64,000 nucleotides of DNA from SZUA-265 sp966249405 (lineage in GTDB: Bacteria > Myxococcota_A > Polyangia > Polyangiales > Polyangiaceae): the NCBI GenBank assembly GCA_966249405.1, contig CBINDO010000002.1:14929-78928 (forward strand), written 5' to 3'. Below are positions 8,435-16,894 of the stretch, piece after piece. A program made the position numbers and the translations under genes. The notes beneath the pieces are model-generated. The model saw nothing but the letters and a program-made list of their open reading frames with translations, was not told where the DNA came from and made no database searches. How positions within the stretch are numbered: position 1 is the first letter of the stretch; every line of letters begins with the position of its first letter.

Positions 8435-9422
8435 AGCCCACCTTCCAGCCGTTGCCCGGAGTCTGCTCCACACTAACGGATACTTCTTCCTCGTCCTCCC
8501 AGACGAGGTATACGATGACTGTCGCCAGCGCCGCTAACCCAGCACCACCAGCCAGGGCCAATGCTGTCCGCTCCGAGCGCTGGGCGCGCGCGTACGCATC
8601 TGACAGTGCCTGGCATTCGGGCGTCTCGCGGCCCAAGCAATCGTTCTTGCCCACGAGTGAACCGGCCTGCTCACCGTCCTCGTACTGCTCCCGAGCTTGT
8701 CGCTGCATCAGATAGGCGCCGGCGCCCAGGCCCAACGTCACCGCGCCGCCGATGCCAAATACTACCGCGGGATGTCGGGTTTTGCCAGTGCGCGGCTCGT
8801 CCGGCACGACCGCCGACAGCGGTGTCATCTCGACGTTCCACTCGATCACCGCGCCAGGTTGGGCCGACACGAACTTCGTCACCGTGGCGTAGCCTGGCGC
8901 TTCCGCGCGTAAACGGTGATTGCCGACCTCCAAGAACAATGGCTGTTCCAGCTCGACGTCGTTGGCTTCGTCGAAGATACGCAGCCCTTCGACGTGCTCG
9001 GGAGTCGTCTTTACTTCGACCTCGGTGATCTCCCGGCGCGCCTTGGCGTACTCTTCGTTCACGGCTTTGACGAAGTCGGGCGACTGCGTTGGAACTACCG
9101 TCTCGATGGCGAACCGATAGTACCGAGCGGCTAGCGCGAATTGCGCGCGCCGGGCGCAAATCTCACCCATCGAGGCCGCGACGTCGTAGGTCTGTTTGTA
9201 CTTCCAAATCTTCTTGTAGAGATTCCACGCCTCGTTGACCTTGCCCTGATCATGAAGCCGCGAGGCCTCGCCGTACCAGTCCCACAGCTGCTGCGCGGAC
9301 GGAGGTGTGTCGCCCCAAGCTAACTTTTCCCCCCAACCCAACCCTGCGGAACCAAGCCAACACGCCAATATCAAACCGCTAGTGGTCCGCGAGATACGGG
9401 GTAGGAGACGGTCCCAAACCAT
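8418..9422 (-). CDS. TPR/PEGA-like exported membrane protein
   Basis: 334 residues from ATG 9422 (weak AGGGTG ribosome site); a longer frame exists upstream but lacks a signal sequence. A signal peptide or anchor (hydrophobic LILACWLGSAGLGW) is followed by a helical tetratricopeptide-like region (WDWYGEASRLHDQGK... KYYRFAIET). A beta-rich PEGA-like domain comes next, with GNHRLRAEAPGYATV. Two C-terminal membrane segments (FGIGGAVTLGLGAGAYL and ALALAGGAGLAALATVIVYL) are separated by a Cys pair. This order is familiar from myxobacterial envelope proteins of unknown role. The 3' end overlaps the next gene by 17 bp, which suggests co-translation. Confidence 0.75.
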   Translation of the reverse strand: MVWDRLLPRISRTTSGLILACWLGSAGLGWGEKLAWGDTPPSAQQLWDWYGEASRLHDQGKVNEAWNLYKKIWKYKQTYDVAASMGEICARRAQFALAARYYRFAIETVVPTQSPDFVKAVNEEYAKARREITEVEVKTTPEHVEGLRIFDEANDVELEQPLFLEVGNHRLRAEAPGYATVTKFVSAQPGAVIEWNVEMTPLSAVVPDEPRTGKTRHPAVVFGIGGAVTLGLGAGAYLMQRQAREQYEDGEQAGSLVGKNDCLGRETPECQALSDAYARAQRSERTALALAGGAGLAALATVIVYLVWEDEEEVSVSVEQTPGNGWKVGYGLTF

Positions 9423-9622
9423 GAGTTGCACCCTAGACGCTTCGTACCGCGATTGGCGACCTCGGGGCTCGAAGCGCGCGACATTTGGCCGAGCGGCCGT
9501 TGAGCGCATTCGCGCCCAAGCGCCTGCGGTCTAGGCGCATTTCAATAAGCGATAACCTAGAGCGCTGGCAACGTCCGGCACGTTCGAGGACGCCCACGTG
9601 CCCACCGGTTGGCGTTGTGGGG

Positions 9623-10597
9623 TTATTCTCCGCCGCGGTACACGCGTGTCCCGCTCACGTGTGGGCTCCCAGCCGTGGGAACGAGAACACGCGACCGCAC
9701 CGGAGACTGCGCTTCACTCGTGCCCTCGGCAGCGCTTGCTGGCACCGGCACTGCGGGGACGGCCGGGTCCGACGCTTTTGCCGCGGTTGCCAATGGGCGC
9801 GCCGCACTCGGGGCTGGGATGCTGTTACGCGGAAGACTCCCCGTAGCGGCCGCAGGGAGTGGAGTGGTGGCACGCGACGGCGTCGCGCTGGTCGTGTTCG
9901 GCGCGGGTTCGGTCGCCGCAGTGACGGCGGTCGCAGTGACAGCCGCCGCAGTGACAGCCGCCGCCTCGGCGATGGGTGCCGTCGCGGCAGGCGTTGCCGG
10001 TGGCGTCTGGATGGCCGCGGTGTTCACTCGTGGTGGCTCGGCGACGGAGTCGGAACGCACGGCAGCACTGGCCGGTGTGGTTGCGTTCATCGTCGACGAC
10101 AATTGGTGAGTGACGTTGGCTTGTCTCACCTCGGCAACCCAACGCAGACTCAAATACACCGAGCCGCCGAAGGCGCAGGCTGCCAGCACCAAGCTGAGCG
10201 AAACCGGGCTTTCGTTGAGCGGCGGTGGTGGGACGGACGTGCGCCGTTTGGTCTCCAGGCCCGAGACCACCAGACGGCGCAGCCCTGCCAATGAACGCGC
10301 AAGTCGGTTAAACGGCGTAGTGGCCGTCGTTCGAGCCTGCATCTCCTGGTCTTCCAAGGTGTCGCGCTGCGGGACGTTGCCCGCATCGAACCAGGCCGAC
10401 TCGAGCTCATCGTGCTGACGTTGTTCGGCCGCCGCTGCGCGCGCCTCGCGTTCACGCGCCTCCTGCTCGCGCAGCTCATGCTCGATGCGGTCTTGCTCGC
10501 GATGCAGACGTTCGAGCTGGATTTGCTCGACCTTGTTGATGGTTAACGCCTGCCACTCGAAGGGAACACTTTTTCGATCGGGGTCCGGAGTCGTCAT
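9623..10597 (-). CDS. Coiled-coil single-pass membrane protein with Ala/Thr/Pro-rich tail
   Basis: Not recognised as any family. The 324-residue protein starts at ATG 10597. Its first 75 residues form a charged coiled coil (EQIQLERLHREQDRIEHELR). One membrane segment, VSLSLVLAACAFGGSVYLSL, lies near residue 140. The rest is a low-complexity Ala/Thr/Pro/Val tail that includes VTAAAVTATAVTAAT, encoded by a 15-bp tandem repeat. Such tails usually span the periplasm or cell wall. It lies downstream of the beta-barrel gene on the same strand, behind a strong hairpin. Function unknown. Confidence 0.65.
   Translation of the reverse strand: MTTPDPDRKSVPFEWQALTINKVEQIQLERLHREQDRIEHELREQEAREREARAAAAEQRQHDELESAWFDAGNVPQRDTLEDQEMQARTTATTPFNRLARSLAGLRRLVVSGLETKRRTSVPPPPLNESPVSLSLVLAACAFGGSVYLSLRWVAEVRQANVTHQLSSTMNATTPASAAVRSDSVAEPPRVNTAAIQTPPATPAATAPIAEAAAVTAAAVTATAVTAATEPAPNTTSATPSRATTPLPAAATGSLPRNSIPAPSAARPLATAAKASDPAVPAVPVPASAAEGTSEAQSPVRSRVLVPTAGSPHVSGTRVYRGGE
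9918..9962 (-). repeat. 15-bp tandem repeat, three copies, inside a coding region
   Basis: Three units on the plus strand: GCAGTGACGGCGGTC, then GCAGTGACAGCCGCC twice. They encode the repeating Ala/Val/Thr pentapeptides of the tail of the minus-strand membrane protein. Copy number could vary without changing the frame. Confidence 0.85.
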
Positions 10598-10607
10598 TGC
10601 GCCTGGC

Positions 10608-10629
10608 GAGGGCCGCTCGGGCGGCCCTC
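10608..10629 (-). terminator. Hairpin just after the beta-barrel gene
   Basis: Perfect 9-bp stem GAGGGCCGC/GCGGCCCTC with a 4-nt TCGG loop, two bases after the stop of the minus-strand gene that ends at 10632. No T-run follows. The same GGGCCGC core occurs in hairpins at 23993 and 48167. Confidence 0.6.
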
Positions 10630-10631
10630 CG

Positions 10632-11591
10632 CTATATAGACCAACCCAGGTTCAGATTGAACAGGGGAACTCCACGGTTTTCACGGATCGTGCCGCTTTC
10701 CGAAACGGGCACGGATTGACCGTTGATCGGGGCTTCGCCGGCGATCCGCCCCGTACCGGTTAGGGTCAAGCTCTGCCAACCGAGCTTGGCGTCCAAAGTT
10801 AACCCAAACGAGGCAATCACTTTGTAGCCGATGAACGCCGCAAGTCCCGTCAGGGTACCCTCTCCGCTCAGGGTCGCGGTGCCTCCGTAAGGCATGCCGT
10901 TGATGGTGACGACCGCTGGATCGGTAACTTGCGTCGGCGATACGTCAGCCCAGATTTGCAGCGCCTCGCCGCCCAACATCAAGCCGTGATCGAAGCTCCC
11001 GAGAACATAGATACGTGCCTGCGCCCCCAACTCTTTGCCGGTGAGTTCCACAGTTTGGTCGTATTCGGGGTGCTTGGCTTCGAGACTACCTACGCCGCCC
11101 AACAGCGCGAGTCCAAAATGGCGCCCGAGCGCCACTTCCCCGGTAACCTCGTACAGCGAGGCCACGGCCCTCGCGACCGAGAAGCTCAAAGAAACGTAGT
11201 GCGCGTCATCGTCACGTTCTTGCGCGGGCGTATCGGACACTCCTTCGGTACTCGTCGGGCGAAGCGCCAACGTGCGCGCGTCGTTGGGGGGAGCAACCGG
11301 CTCCAAGCTCGGCAACGTCGTCGCACTCGACGCCGTTTCGGTCGCGGGCCGCGGCGCTTGGATCGGTGGAGAGCTGGTCGAGACCACGTCCGGCGTGGCC
11401 GGAGGAGGGGAACTCGATGGGGGAGGGGCGCTTGCAAGCGGCGGGGAGCTCGGATGGGGAGTGGAGGTCGGACGCGAGGTGGCTGCTGTCCCATCTTCGA
11501 CCGGCGCGAACTGGGTCACGGATTCTGCGAAGGCGACCCGCGGTGCCAGGGCGACGGAGGCCAACAACCAATATTTTCCCACCGATTTCAT
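10632..11591 (-). CDS. Outer-membrane beta-barrel protein with proline-rich linker
   Basis: 319 residues. A clear Sec signal peptide (KYWLLASVALAPRVAFA^ES) is followed by about 90 residues of Pro/Ser/Thr-rich linker. A C-terminal region of alternating polar and hydrophobic strands follows (YVSLSFSVARAVASLYEVTG, FGLALLGGVGSL, ARIYVLGSFDHGLMLGGEAL), ending LFNLNLGWSI with an aromatic near the C-terminus as in outer-membrane barrels. The linker suggests the N-terminal part reaches toward peptidoglycan or partner proteins. Strand pattern and signal peptide are seen; pore or structural function is not known. Confidence 0.72.
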   Translation of the reverse strand: MKSVGKYWLLASVALAPRVAFAESVTQFAPVEDGTAATSRPTSTPHPSSPPLASAPPPSSSPPPATPDVVSTSSPPIQAPRPATETASSATTLPSLEPVAPPNDARTLALRPTSTEGVSDTPAQERDDDAHYVSLSFSVARAVASLYEVTGEVALGRHFGLALLGGVGSLEAKHPEYDQTVELTGKELGAQARIYVLGSFDHGLMLGGEALQIWADVSPTQVTDPAVVTINGMPYGGTATLSGEGTLTGLAAFIGYKVIASFGLTLDAKLGWQSLTLTGTGRIAGEAPINGQSVPVSESGTIRENRGVPLFNLNLGWSI

Positions 11592-11836
11592 GGGGTAGCC
11601 AAGAGTGTAGCGCGCATCGGTCAGGACATCCTGCCGAAATGTCCTTCATGTCCCTGGTTGGCCCTGACCTGAACGTTTGTGACGCGTCACCTCGGCACCA
11701 CCAAGATTTTTTCAAACTCTTCACCGGATCCGGAGTGGAAAGTCGCCGCAAAGTGCCGATATCTTGTTTGGGTGGTTTTTGGGGTGACGCGCGGTCTAAG
11801 GTAGAGCCCGCGCGGTGTCGTATTGTAGGGGTCTGG

Positions 11837-13978
11837 GTGATCGAGCCAACTACCAAATCCAAAGTCCTGATCGTGGACGACGAACCGCAGGTGCGTGCCG
11901 CACTGGCGCGTCTTGCCGCGGCAGAAGGGTTCGTGCCGGTGCTGGCGGCGAGCGCCGAGGAAGCGCTGGCTTTGGCTCAAGCGGACGTTTTCAAGGCCGC
12001 GGTCACGGACGTTGCCATGCCCGGCATGGGCGGGCTGGCGCTGCTCCATCGCATCAGCCCATTGCAGCCCGGCTGCCGGTTCGTCGTCGTCACCGGCTTG
12101 TCTCACGTCGAGCCCACGTTGTTGCCCCGCGGTCACGGCTGCCAAGTTTTCTACAAACCGTGGGACGCGGGTGAACTGCGCGCCGCCCTCAGTGGGCGTT
12201 GGCGCAGCACTTCCTCTTCGAGCATTCCGTCACCTTCGTCCAACCGGTCTACCTTACGTTTGTTGTTGCTCGAACCGAGCGAGGTCGAAGCGCAGTTCAT
12301 GACCGGTGCATTGCGTTTGGCCGCGCCGGGAGAACACGAGATCGTGCACGAGCGCACCGTCGAAGGAGCGCGCATGTTGCTGGCGGCGCGGCGTTTCGAC
12401 GTGGCCTGCGTCGGATTGAGTCGAGTCGACATCGGCGGACTGGACGCCATCGTACGGTTGCAGGCCGAACAACCGAGCTTGGGTATCGTGGCGGTGCTGG
12501 GGGACGACGACGAAGACCTCGCGCTACAGGCCGTGCAGGCGGGCGCGCAGGATTGTTTGGTGCACGAAACGCTCGACGGTCCGATGTTGGCCAAGGCGTT
12601 GCGTTACGCGCGCGAGCGCAAGCGTGCCGAACTCGCCTTGTCGCAAGTCGCCGTCCACGATCAGGTGACTGGCCTCGCCAACCGCACCTTGTTCAGGCAG
12701 CGTATCGCCCAGGCCCTGGTGGGCGGTTCCGCGGGGAGCCGTCCTTGTTTTGCGATCTTCCTGGTCGATCTCCACCGCTTCAAGACGATCAACGAGGCGT
12801 TCGGGCACGACACGGGCGACGCGTTCCTACAGGAGGTGGGCGTTCGTCTGCGGCGAGTCACTCGTGAGACGGACAGCGTAGCTCGACTCGGCGCCGACGA
12901 GTTCGCGTTGCTCGTCAAGGACATCCGCGATCAGGAGCGCGCAGAAGAGTTCGGCAACCGCATCCTCAGCGAGCTCAGCGCGCCAGCGGAGCTACCGGGC
13001 GTACGTTTGGTTCCGGCAGCTGCCATTGGGATCGCGCTGTGCCCGAGCTGCGGCTCGAGCAGCGAAGAGCTCTTGGCCGCGGCCGACGCGGCGCTGCGTT
13101 TGGCCAAGAGCCAGGGGCGCAACGCTCTGGCAATGTTCGGCGACGCGGTCAAGTCTCGCGCCTTGCAGCGCATGACGCTCGAAGGCGAACTGCGTGAGAG
13201 CTTGAGCCGTGCCGAGTTCGCGCTCGAGTTTCAGCCACAGGTGAACCACCTCGGTGAGGTGATTTCGGCGGAGGCCTTGTTGCGTTGGCGGCGCGCGGGT
13301 CAAGCATCGCCCGTCGAAGCCTACGAGTTCATGGGCGTCATGGAGGAGACGGGGCTGATCGCCGATTTGGGGCCTTGGATCATCAAGTCCGCGTGCGCTC
13401 AGCTTCGCAGCTGGCGCAAGGCGGGCCTGCCGGTACGCCGCGTGGCGATCAACGTCGCCGCCGTGCAAGTCGCCAAACACGACCTCGTGAGCTTGCTGCG
13501 CGAGGTGCGCGAGCAGTACCGGTTGTTGCCGACCGACATCGAGCTCGAACTCACCGAAACGTCCCTGTTGCAAGACTCCGATCACGTTCGCAACACGCTG
13601 CAGACCCTCAAAGACCAGGGTTACCGCCTTGCTTTGGACGACTTTGGTACCGGCTTCTCGTCGCTTTCGTACCTGCAGCGTTTGCCGATCACGACCATCA
13701 AGATCGATCGTTCGTACACCAAAGGCATCGGCGCGCCGGGTCAGCAACGTGAGCTCGTTGGTGGCCTCATTGCGCTGGCTCATCGACTGGGCTTGGACGT
13801 CGTAGCCGAGGGGGTCGAAGAGCTACAGCAGTGCGAGGCGCTGACGCGGGAGTCTTGCGACGTGATGCAGGGGTACCTCTTCGGCCGGGCCATGACGCCC
13901 GAGGCGTTCGGGATATCGGTGCGTCAGAGCCACGTCCCGCCGCTTCCCCACGAGCTCGCGCGCAAGGTCGCTCAGTAG
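11837..13978 (+). CDS. REC-pseudoREC-GGDEF-EAL c-di-GMP protein (probable phosphodiesterase)
   Basis: GTG 11837 with a GGGG ribosome site gives 713 residues; the open frame reaches much further upstream without conserved sequence. A receiver spans 1-115 (Asp14/15, phospho-acceptor Asp58 in VTDVAMPGMGG, Lys107). A second receiver-like domain (about 130-260) has no Asp at the phosphorylation position. The GGDEF domain carries RLGADEF, a degenerate active site. The EAL domain keeps AEALLRW, INVAAVQ, LELTET, DDFGTGFSSLSYL, TIKIDRS, AEGVEE and the MQG glutamine. The protein therefore more likely degrades c-di-GMP than makes it, under control of an unknown kinase. It is unpaired, with a convergent neighbour downstream. 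Confidence 0.92.
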   Translation: MIEPTTKSKVLIVDDEPQVRAALARLAAAEGFVPVLAASAEEALALAQADVFKAAVTDVAMPGMGGLALLHRISPLQPGCRFVVVTGLSHVEPTLLPRGHGCQVFYKPWDAGELRAALSGRWRSTSSSSIPSPSSNRSTLRLLLLEPSEVEAQFMTGALRLAAPGEHEIVHERTVEGARMLLAARRFDVACVGLSRVDIGGLDAIVRLQAEQPSLGIVAVLGDDDEDLALQAVQAGAQDCLVHETLDGPMLAKALRYARERKRAELALSQVAVHDQVTGLANRTLFRQRIAQALVGGSAGSRPCFAIFLVDLHRFKTINEAFGHDTGDAFLQEVGVRLRRVTRETDSVARLGADEFALLVKDIRDQERAEEFGNRILSELSAPAELPGVRLVPAAAIGIALCPSCGSSSEELLAAADAALRLAKSQGRNALAMFGDAVKSRALQRMTLEGELRESLSRAEFALEFQPQVNHLGEVISAEALLRWRRAGQASPVEAYEFMGVMEETGLIADLGPWIIKSACAQLRSWRKAGLPVRRVAINVAAVQVAKHDLVSLLREVREQYRLLPTDIELELTETSLLQDSDHVRNTLQTLKDQGYRLALDDFGTGFSSLSYLQRLPITTIKIDRSYTKGIGAPGQQRELVGGLIALAHRLGLDVVAEGVEELQQCEALTRESCDVMQGYLFGRAMTPEAFGISVRQSHVPPLPHELARKVAQ

Positions 13979-13988
13979 ACGCCGGTTC

Positions 13989-14003
13989 GGCTCGCGTCGA
14001 GCC
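13989..14003. terminator. Small hairpin between convergent genes
   Basis: GGCTCG-CGT-CGAGCC, a 6-bp stem in the short gap between the EAL gene and the convergent CxxCxxCC gene. It could serve either strand. No T-run. Confidence 0.3.
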
Positions 14004-14006
14004 CTG

Positions 14007-14582
14007 TCATGCGGGGCGCAGGTTCAACCGTTCGCGCCTAAACTCGCGGCACTGCTTGCTGCCAGCTTCGAACTTGATACATGTCTCACTGCGAACCTCG
14101 TAGATCCTGCAGGCGTGGGGTTCGGTCGCCGTGCCGTGATGGACGCAACAGCCCTGCTCGTTCATCTTGAAGGCCATGTGTCCGAAGTGGCCGGGCTCGA
14201 GCTGAGCCAGGATGTCATCGCGGCCCGTGCGCCGCCAACGTACCAGATCCTCCGGTTCGACCAGGATCGTCCCCGGTCTCTGATAACAACACGCCCCGCA
14301 CGTCAGGCAGTCGAACTGCTCTTCGGGTGCCGCGGACGCGTCAGACACCGGCGACAGCGTCATGCGGGTGGACTCACTGGTCTCCGTGACGTGGCGCAGC
14401 AACGTCGTTCGCCGCCCTTCTTTTCCTTCCCAGGTCTCGCCGTGGGCGACGTCGCGATGCGGCCCTTCGTGGCCTTGCGCCAGCCCGCAACGCAATTCGA
14501 TTCGCTCGCGGGCCACACTTGTGCTTGTGTCTGCCACGTCCTGCGTTACCAACAGTACCGCATGGTGCCCACAGAATGTCAT
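14007..14582 (-). CDS. YkgJ-family CxxCxxCC protein with extra N-terminal Cys/His region
   Basis: The C-terminal 115 residues carry the YkgJ/UPF0153 signature CLTCGACC (CxxCxxCC) followed by CCVHHG, HACRIY and CIKF, an expected zinc or iron-sulfur binding site. The N-terminal 70 residues (start ATG 14582) hold a separate short pattern, CGLAQGHEGPHRD...GETWEG, reminiscent of small zinc-binding proteins that occur alone elsewhere. ATG 14363 would give the YkgJ part only. The longer start is kept because the Cys/His pattern looks genuine. It is divergent from the membrane J-domain gene, 80 bp apart. Enzymatic role unknown. Confidence 0.78.
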   Translation of the reverse strand: MTFCGHHAVLLVTQDVADTSTSVARERIELRCGLAQGHEGPHRDVAHGETWEGKEGRRTTLLRHVTETSESTRMTLSPVSDASAAPEEQFDCLTCGACCYQRPGTILVEPEDLVRWRRTGRDDILAQLEPGHFGHMAFKMNEQGCCVHHGTATEPHACRIYEVRSETCIKFEAGSKQCREFRRERLNLRPA

Positions 14583-14662
14583 AGTGGGCAGCCTAAGCCG
14601 AGCGCGTGCATCTGGCAACGTTGGCACGGCTCATCCCACCGCTCGTTGAGCCCAATCCCTAC

Positions 14663-15133
14663 ATGCTTCGGTTGATTCTCCCGTTTTTGCTTGCCGCGTC
14701 GGTCTACGGATACTGGAAGTACTTGGCCTCTGCTCCCGCAGAACTGCGCAAGCAACGCATCCAGAAGGTCGTCACTTGGGCCGTGTTCGCGATCACGGTC
14801 GCGGCCGCGGTTCGCTCCGGTTCACTGCTTTGGTTGATCGGCACCGGCGTGGTGATGGTGGTGATGCGCTACTTGGCCCATTTGGGGGGGGAGCGCAGAG
14901 CTGCATCCAGCGAAGGCGGATCGACTCACCCAGGATCCGCTTTCAAACCAAAGATGACTCGGGCGGAGGCCTTGCAGATCTTCGAATTGGGAGACAATCC
15001 AAGCTTCGATTCTATTCAGAAGCGATATCGCGAGCTGATGCGCACTGTTCATCCAGACCGCGGTGGGTCGAACTACCTAGCCGCGAAACTCAACGAGGCC
15101 TACCAAGTACTTACGGCTGGACAGCATCAGTAA
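14663..15133 (+). CDS. Membrane-anchored J-domain (DnaJ-like) protein
   Basis: 156 residues from ATG 14663. Two N-terminal hydrophobic helices (LRLILPFLLAASVYGYW and VVTWAVFAITVAAAV...LIGTGVVMVVM) anchor the protein. A cytoplasmic J domain covers the last 55 residues, starting MTRAEALQIFELG and containing the catalytic HPD in RTVHPDRGGS. The layout resembles Tim14/Pam18-type and DjlA-type co-chaperones that recruit Hsp70 to the membrane. The partner DnaK is not in this window. A G8 tract lies at 14884-14891 between the membrane and J parts. Confidence 0.87.
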   Translation: MLRLILPFLLAASVYGYWKYLASAPAELRKQRIQKVVTWAVFAITVAAAVRSGSLLWLIGTGVVMVVMRYLAHLGGERRAASSEGGSTHPGSAFKPKMTRAEALQIFELGDNPSFDSIQKRYRELMRTVHPDRGGSNYLAAKLNEAYQVLTAGQHQ

Positions 15134-15393
15134 ACCGAGACACACCTAAGCAGCCGTTCGGTACGATCGTCGCACCGATTCGACACGATCGGCACGTTTT
15201 GGCGCGGTTCAACTCGGTTGTCGCGCGGAAAGCGCTTAAGGCTCATCTTGGTGTCCGTGGTTTGACCGTTTTTTAGGTGGTCGATGACTTCACAATCGGG
15301 TAGCTTCCGTTCGCATAGGGGTGGCTGGCGAGCCTCGTGTGAGGCCCGTCCAGGCCCGCTATTCCAGGCGTTGAACGCGATAGGAAGAAACAC

Positions 15394-16467
15394 GTGACGG
15401 GCGAGTGGGAAAATCCAAAACTCAGCCAACCCAGAGTTGGCGATACCAGACTCGTGGAAGACGTGACGCACAAGCCTACGTCCGAGGCGGCGAACTTGCC
15501 GGGGATCAGCGGCACCTACCGCGCGCATCAGCCGACACTGGCCGACGAAGACGAACGACCTAGTCTGGAAGGCTATGGTTCGTTCGAGAAGAACCGATAC
15601 TTGCTGACGGTGCTCACCGGCCCTGGCAAGGGGTCCGTGTTTCGCCTGAACAAGGAGATCATGACCGTGGGTCGCAGCGAAGACGCCGACATCTCGCTTC
15701 CCGACGTCGGTCTGTCGCGCATCCACGCGCGGTTTTTGCGCCTAGGTTCTGGCCGCGACACCCGGTTTTTGGTGGAGGATTGCGAAAGCAAGAACGGGAC
15801 GTTCGTCGGCGGCGCGCGCATCGAAGCGCCAACCTTGGTTGGTGACGGCGTGCGTCTCGGTTTTGGCCGCCGCTCTTTGGCGCGTTTCACCATTCAAGAC
15901 GCCCTCGAGGAGCAGGCGCTGATCAACGTTCACGACTCGGCGCTCAAAGACGGTCTGACCCGCGCGTACAACCGTCGCGTGTTCGAAGATCGATTGCGCA
16001 GCGAGTTCTCGTACGCGGTCCGTCATGATCGTTCGCTGGTCCTCTTGATGGTCGACGTCGATCACTTCAAGTCGGTGAACGACACGTTCGGGCACCAAGC
16101 GGGCGACTGCGTGCTGCAACAGGTCGCGGGTTTGATCGCGAGCACGCTGCGCGTCGAGGACATGTGTGCACGTTATGGCGGCGAAGAGTTTGCGGTCATC
16201 ATCCGCGACACCGCGCCAGTCGATGCGTTGGTGGTCGCGGAGCGGGTTCGTGCCCTGGTTGCTGCCAACCAGATCGAATGGGCAGGGCAGCGGATCAACG
16301 TCACCGTGAGTATTGGGATGGCGTGCAGCATCGCGATGCCCCCGACCGAGGACTCCGCGGCGTTGTTACGGCGTGCAGACGAAGGGCTGTACCAGGCCAA
16401 GCAAACGGGTCGCAACCGCGTGTGTGTACAAGGCCTCCCCGCGGGCTTGTTGCGGCGGGTAAAGTAG
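15394..16467 (+). CDS. FHA-GGDEF diguanylate cyclase
   Basis: GTG 15394 with AGGA 9 bases upstream. A disordered N-terminus is followed by an FHA phosphothreonine-binding domain (about 65-165; VGRSEDADISLPDVGLSRIHA and SKNGTFVGG). A complete GGDEF domain follows with DGLTRAYNRR, DVDHFKSVND and active site RYGGEEF. An RxxD inhibition site (RVED) sits exactly five residues before GGEEF, so product feedback is expected. The protein should make c-di-GMP and be recruited to or controlled by a phosphorylated partner, probably through Ser/Thr kinases, which myxobacteria carry in large numbers. The 260-bp upstream gap shows no clear promoter. Confidence 0.93.
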   Translation: MTGEWENPKLSQPRVGDTRLVEDVTHKPTSEAANLPGISGTYRAHQPTLADEDERPSLEGYGSFEKNRYLLTVLTGPGKGSVFRLNKEIMTVGRSEDADISLPDVGLSRIHARFLRLGSGRDTRFLVEDCESKNGTFVGGARIEAPTLVGDGVRLGFGRRSLARFTIQDALEEQALINVHDSALKDGLTRAYNRRVFEDRLRSEFSYAVRHDRSLVLLMVDVDHFKSVNDTFGHQAGDCVLQQVAGLIASTLRVEDMCARYGGEEFAVIIRDTAPVDALVVAERVRALVAANQIEWAGQRINVTVSIGMACSIAMPPTEDSAALLRRADEGLYQAKQTGRNRVCVQGLPAGLLRRVK

Positions 16468-16537
16468 CCATGACGCCGCGTGCCGATTCGGTCGCGGCTT
16501 GGGTGGTTTGGGTCACGGGCTGCCGGGGAAACTACCG

Positions 16538-16888
16538 ATGAATGTCGTTCGTCGTAAACACTTGGGAAGAGCCTGGGGCACGGTGTGTCTCGCCGGCTTG
16601 TTGGGCGCTAGCGGTTACGCGCAGCTTGCGGGCTGTAACAGCGCCGCGGACGCGCCTGCCCAAGCTCCCGTGAGCCCTCCTGCGCCTAGTGATAGCCCAC
16701 GCAGTGACAGCGCCGCACCGACGCGCGATGACGGTTCTTCGGTGGCTGCGCAGGCTCCGAGCCCAGCAGCCGCGGCGCCCACCACGGCTCCAAAACGCGA
16801 TTGCCCGACCTTTTTTGCGGCCACCAAAGCTGGCCCCATCGTGCCCGTGGGGTGTGAACCTTCACCACCCACCAACGTTGCTCAGTGA
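16538..16888 (+). CDS. Small lipoprotein
   Basis: 116 residues from ATG 16538 with GGGGAA upstream. The signal peptide ends in a perfect lipobox LAGC, then a long Ala/Pro/Ser/Asp-rich disordered stretch and a short C-terminal Cys pair (RDCPTFF...VGCEP) that could form one disulfide. No known family. The sterol-desaturase-family gene starts 6 bp after its stop, so the two probably form an operon and may act in the same envelope process. Confidence 0.7.
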   Translation: MNVVRRKHLGRAWGTVCLAGLLGASGYAQLAGCNSAADAPAQAPVSPPAPSDSPRSDSAAPTRDDGSSVAAQAPSPAAAAPTTAPKRDCPTFFAATKAGPIVPVGCEPSPPTNVAQ

Positions 16889-16894
16889 GCACGC

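Noticed and set aside
11366..11836. N-terminal extension of the GGDEF-EAL protein
   Set aside because: The extension overlaps the divergent beta-barrel gene and has random-looking composition; the receiver domain begins right after GTG 11837.
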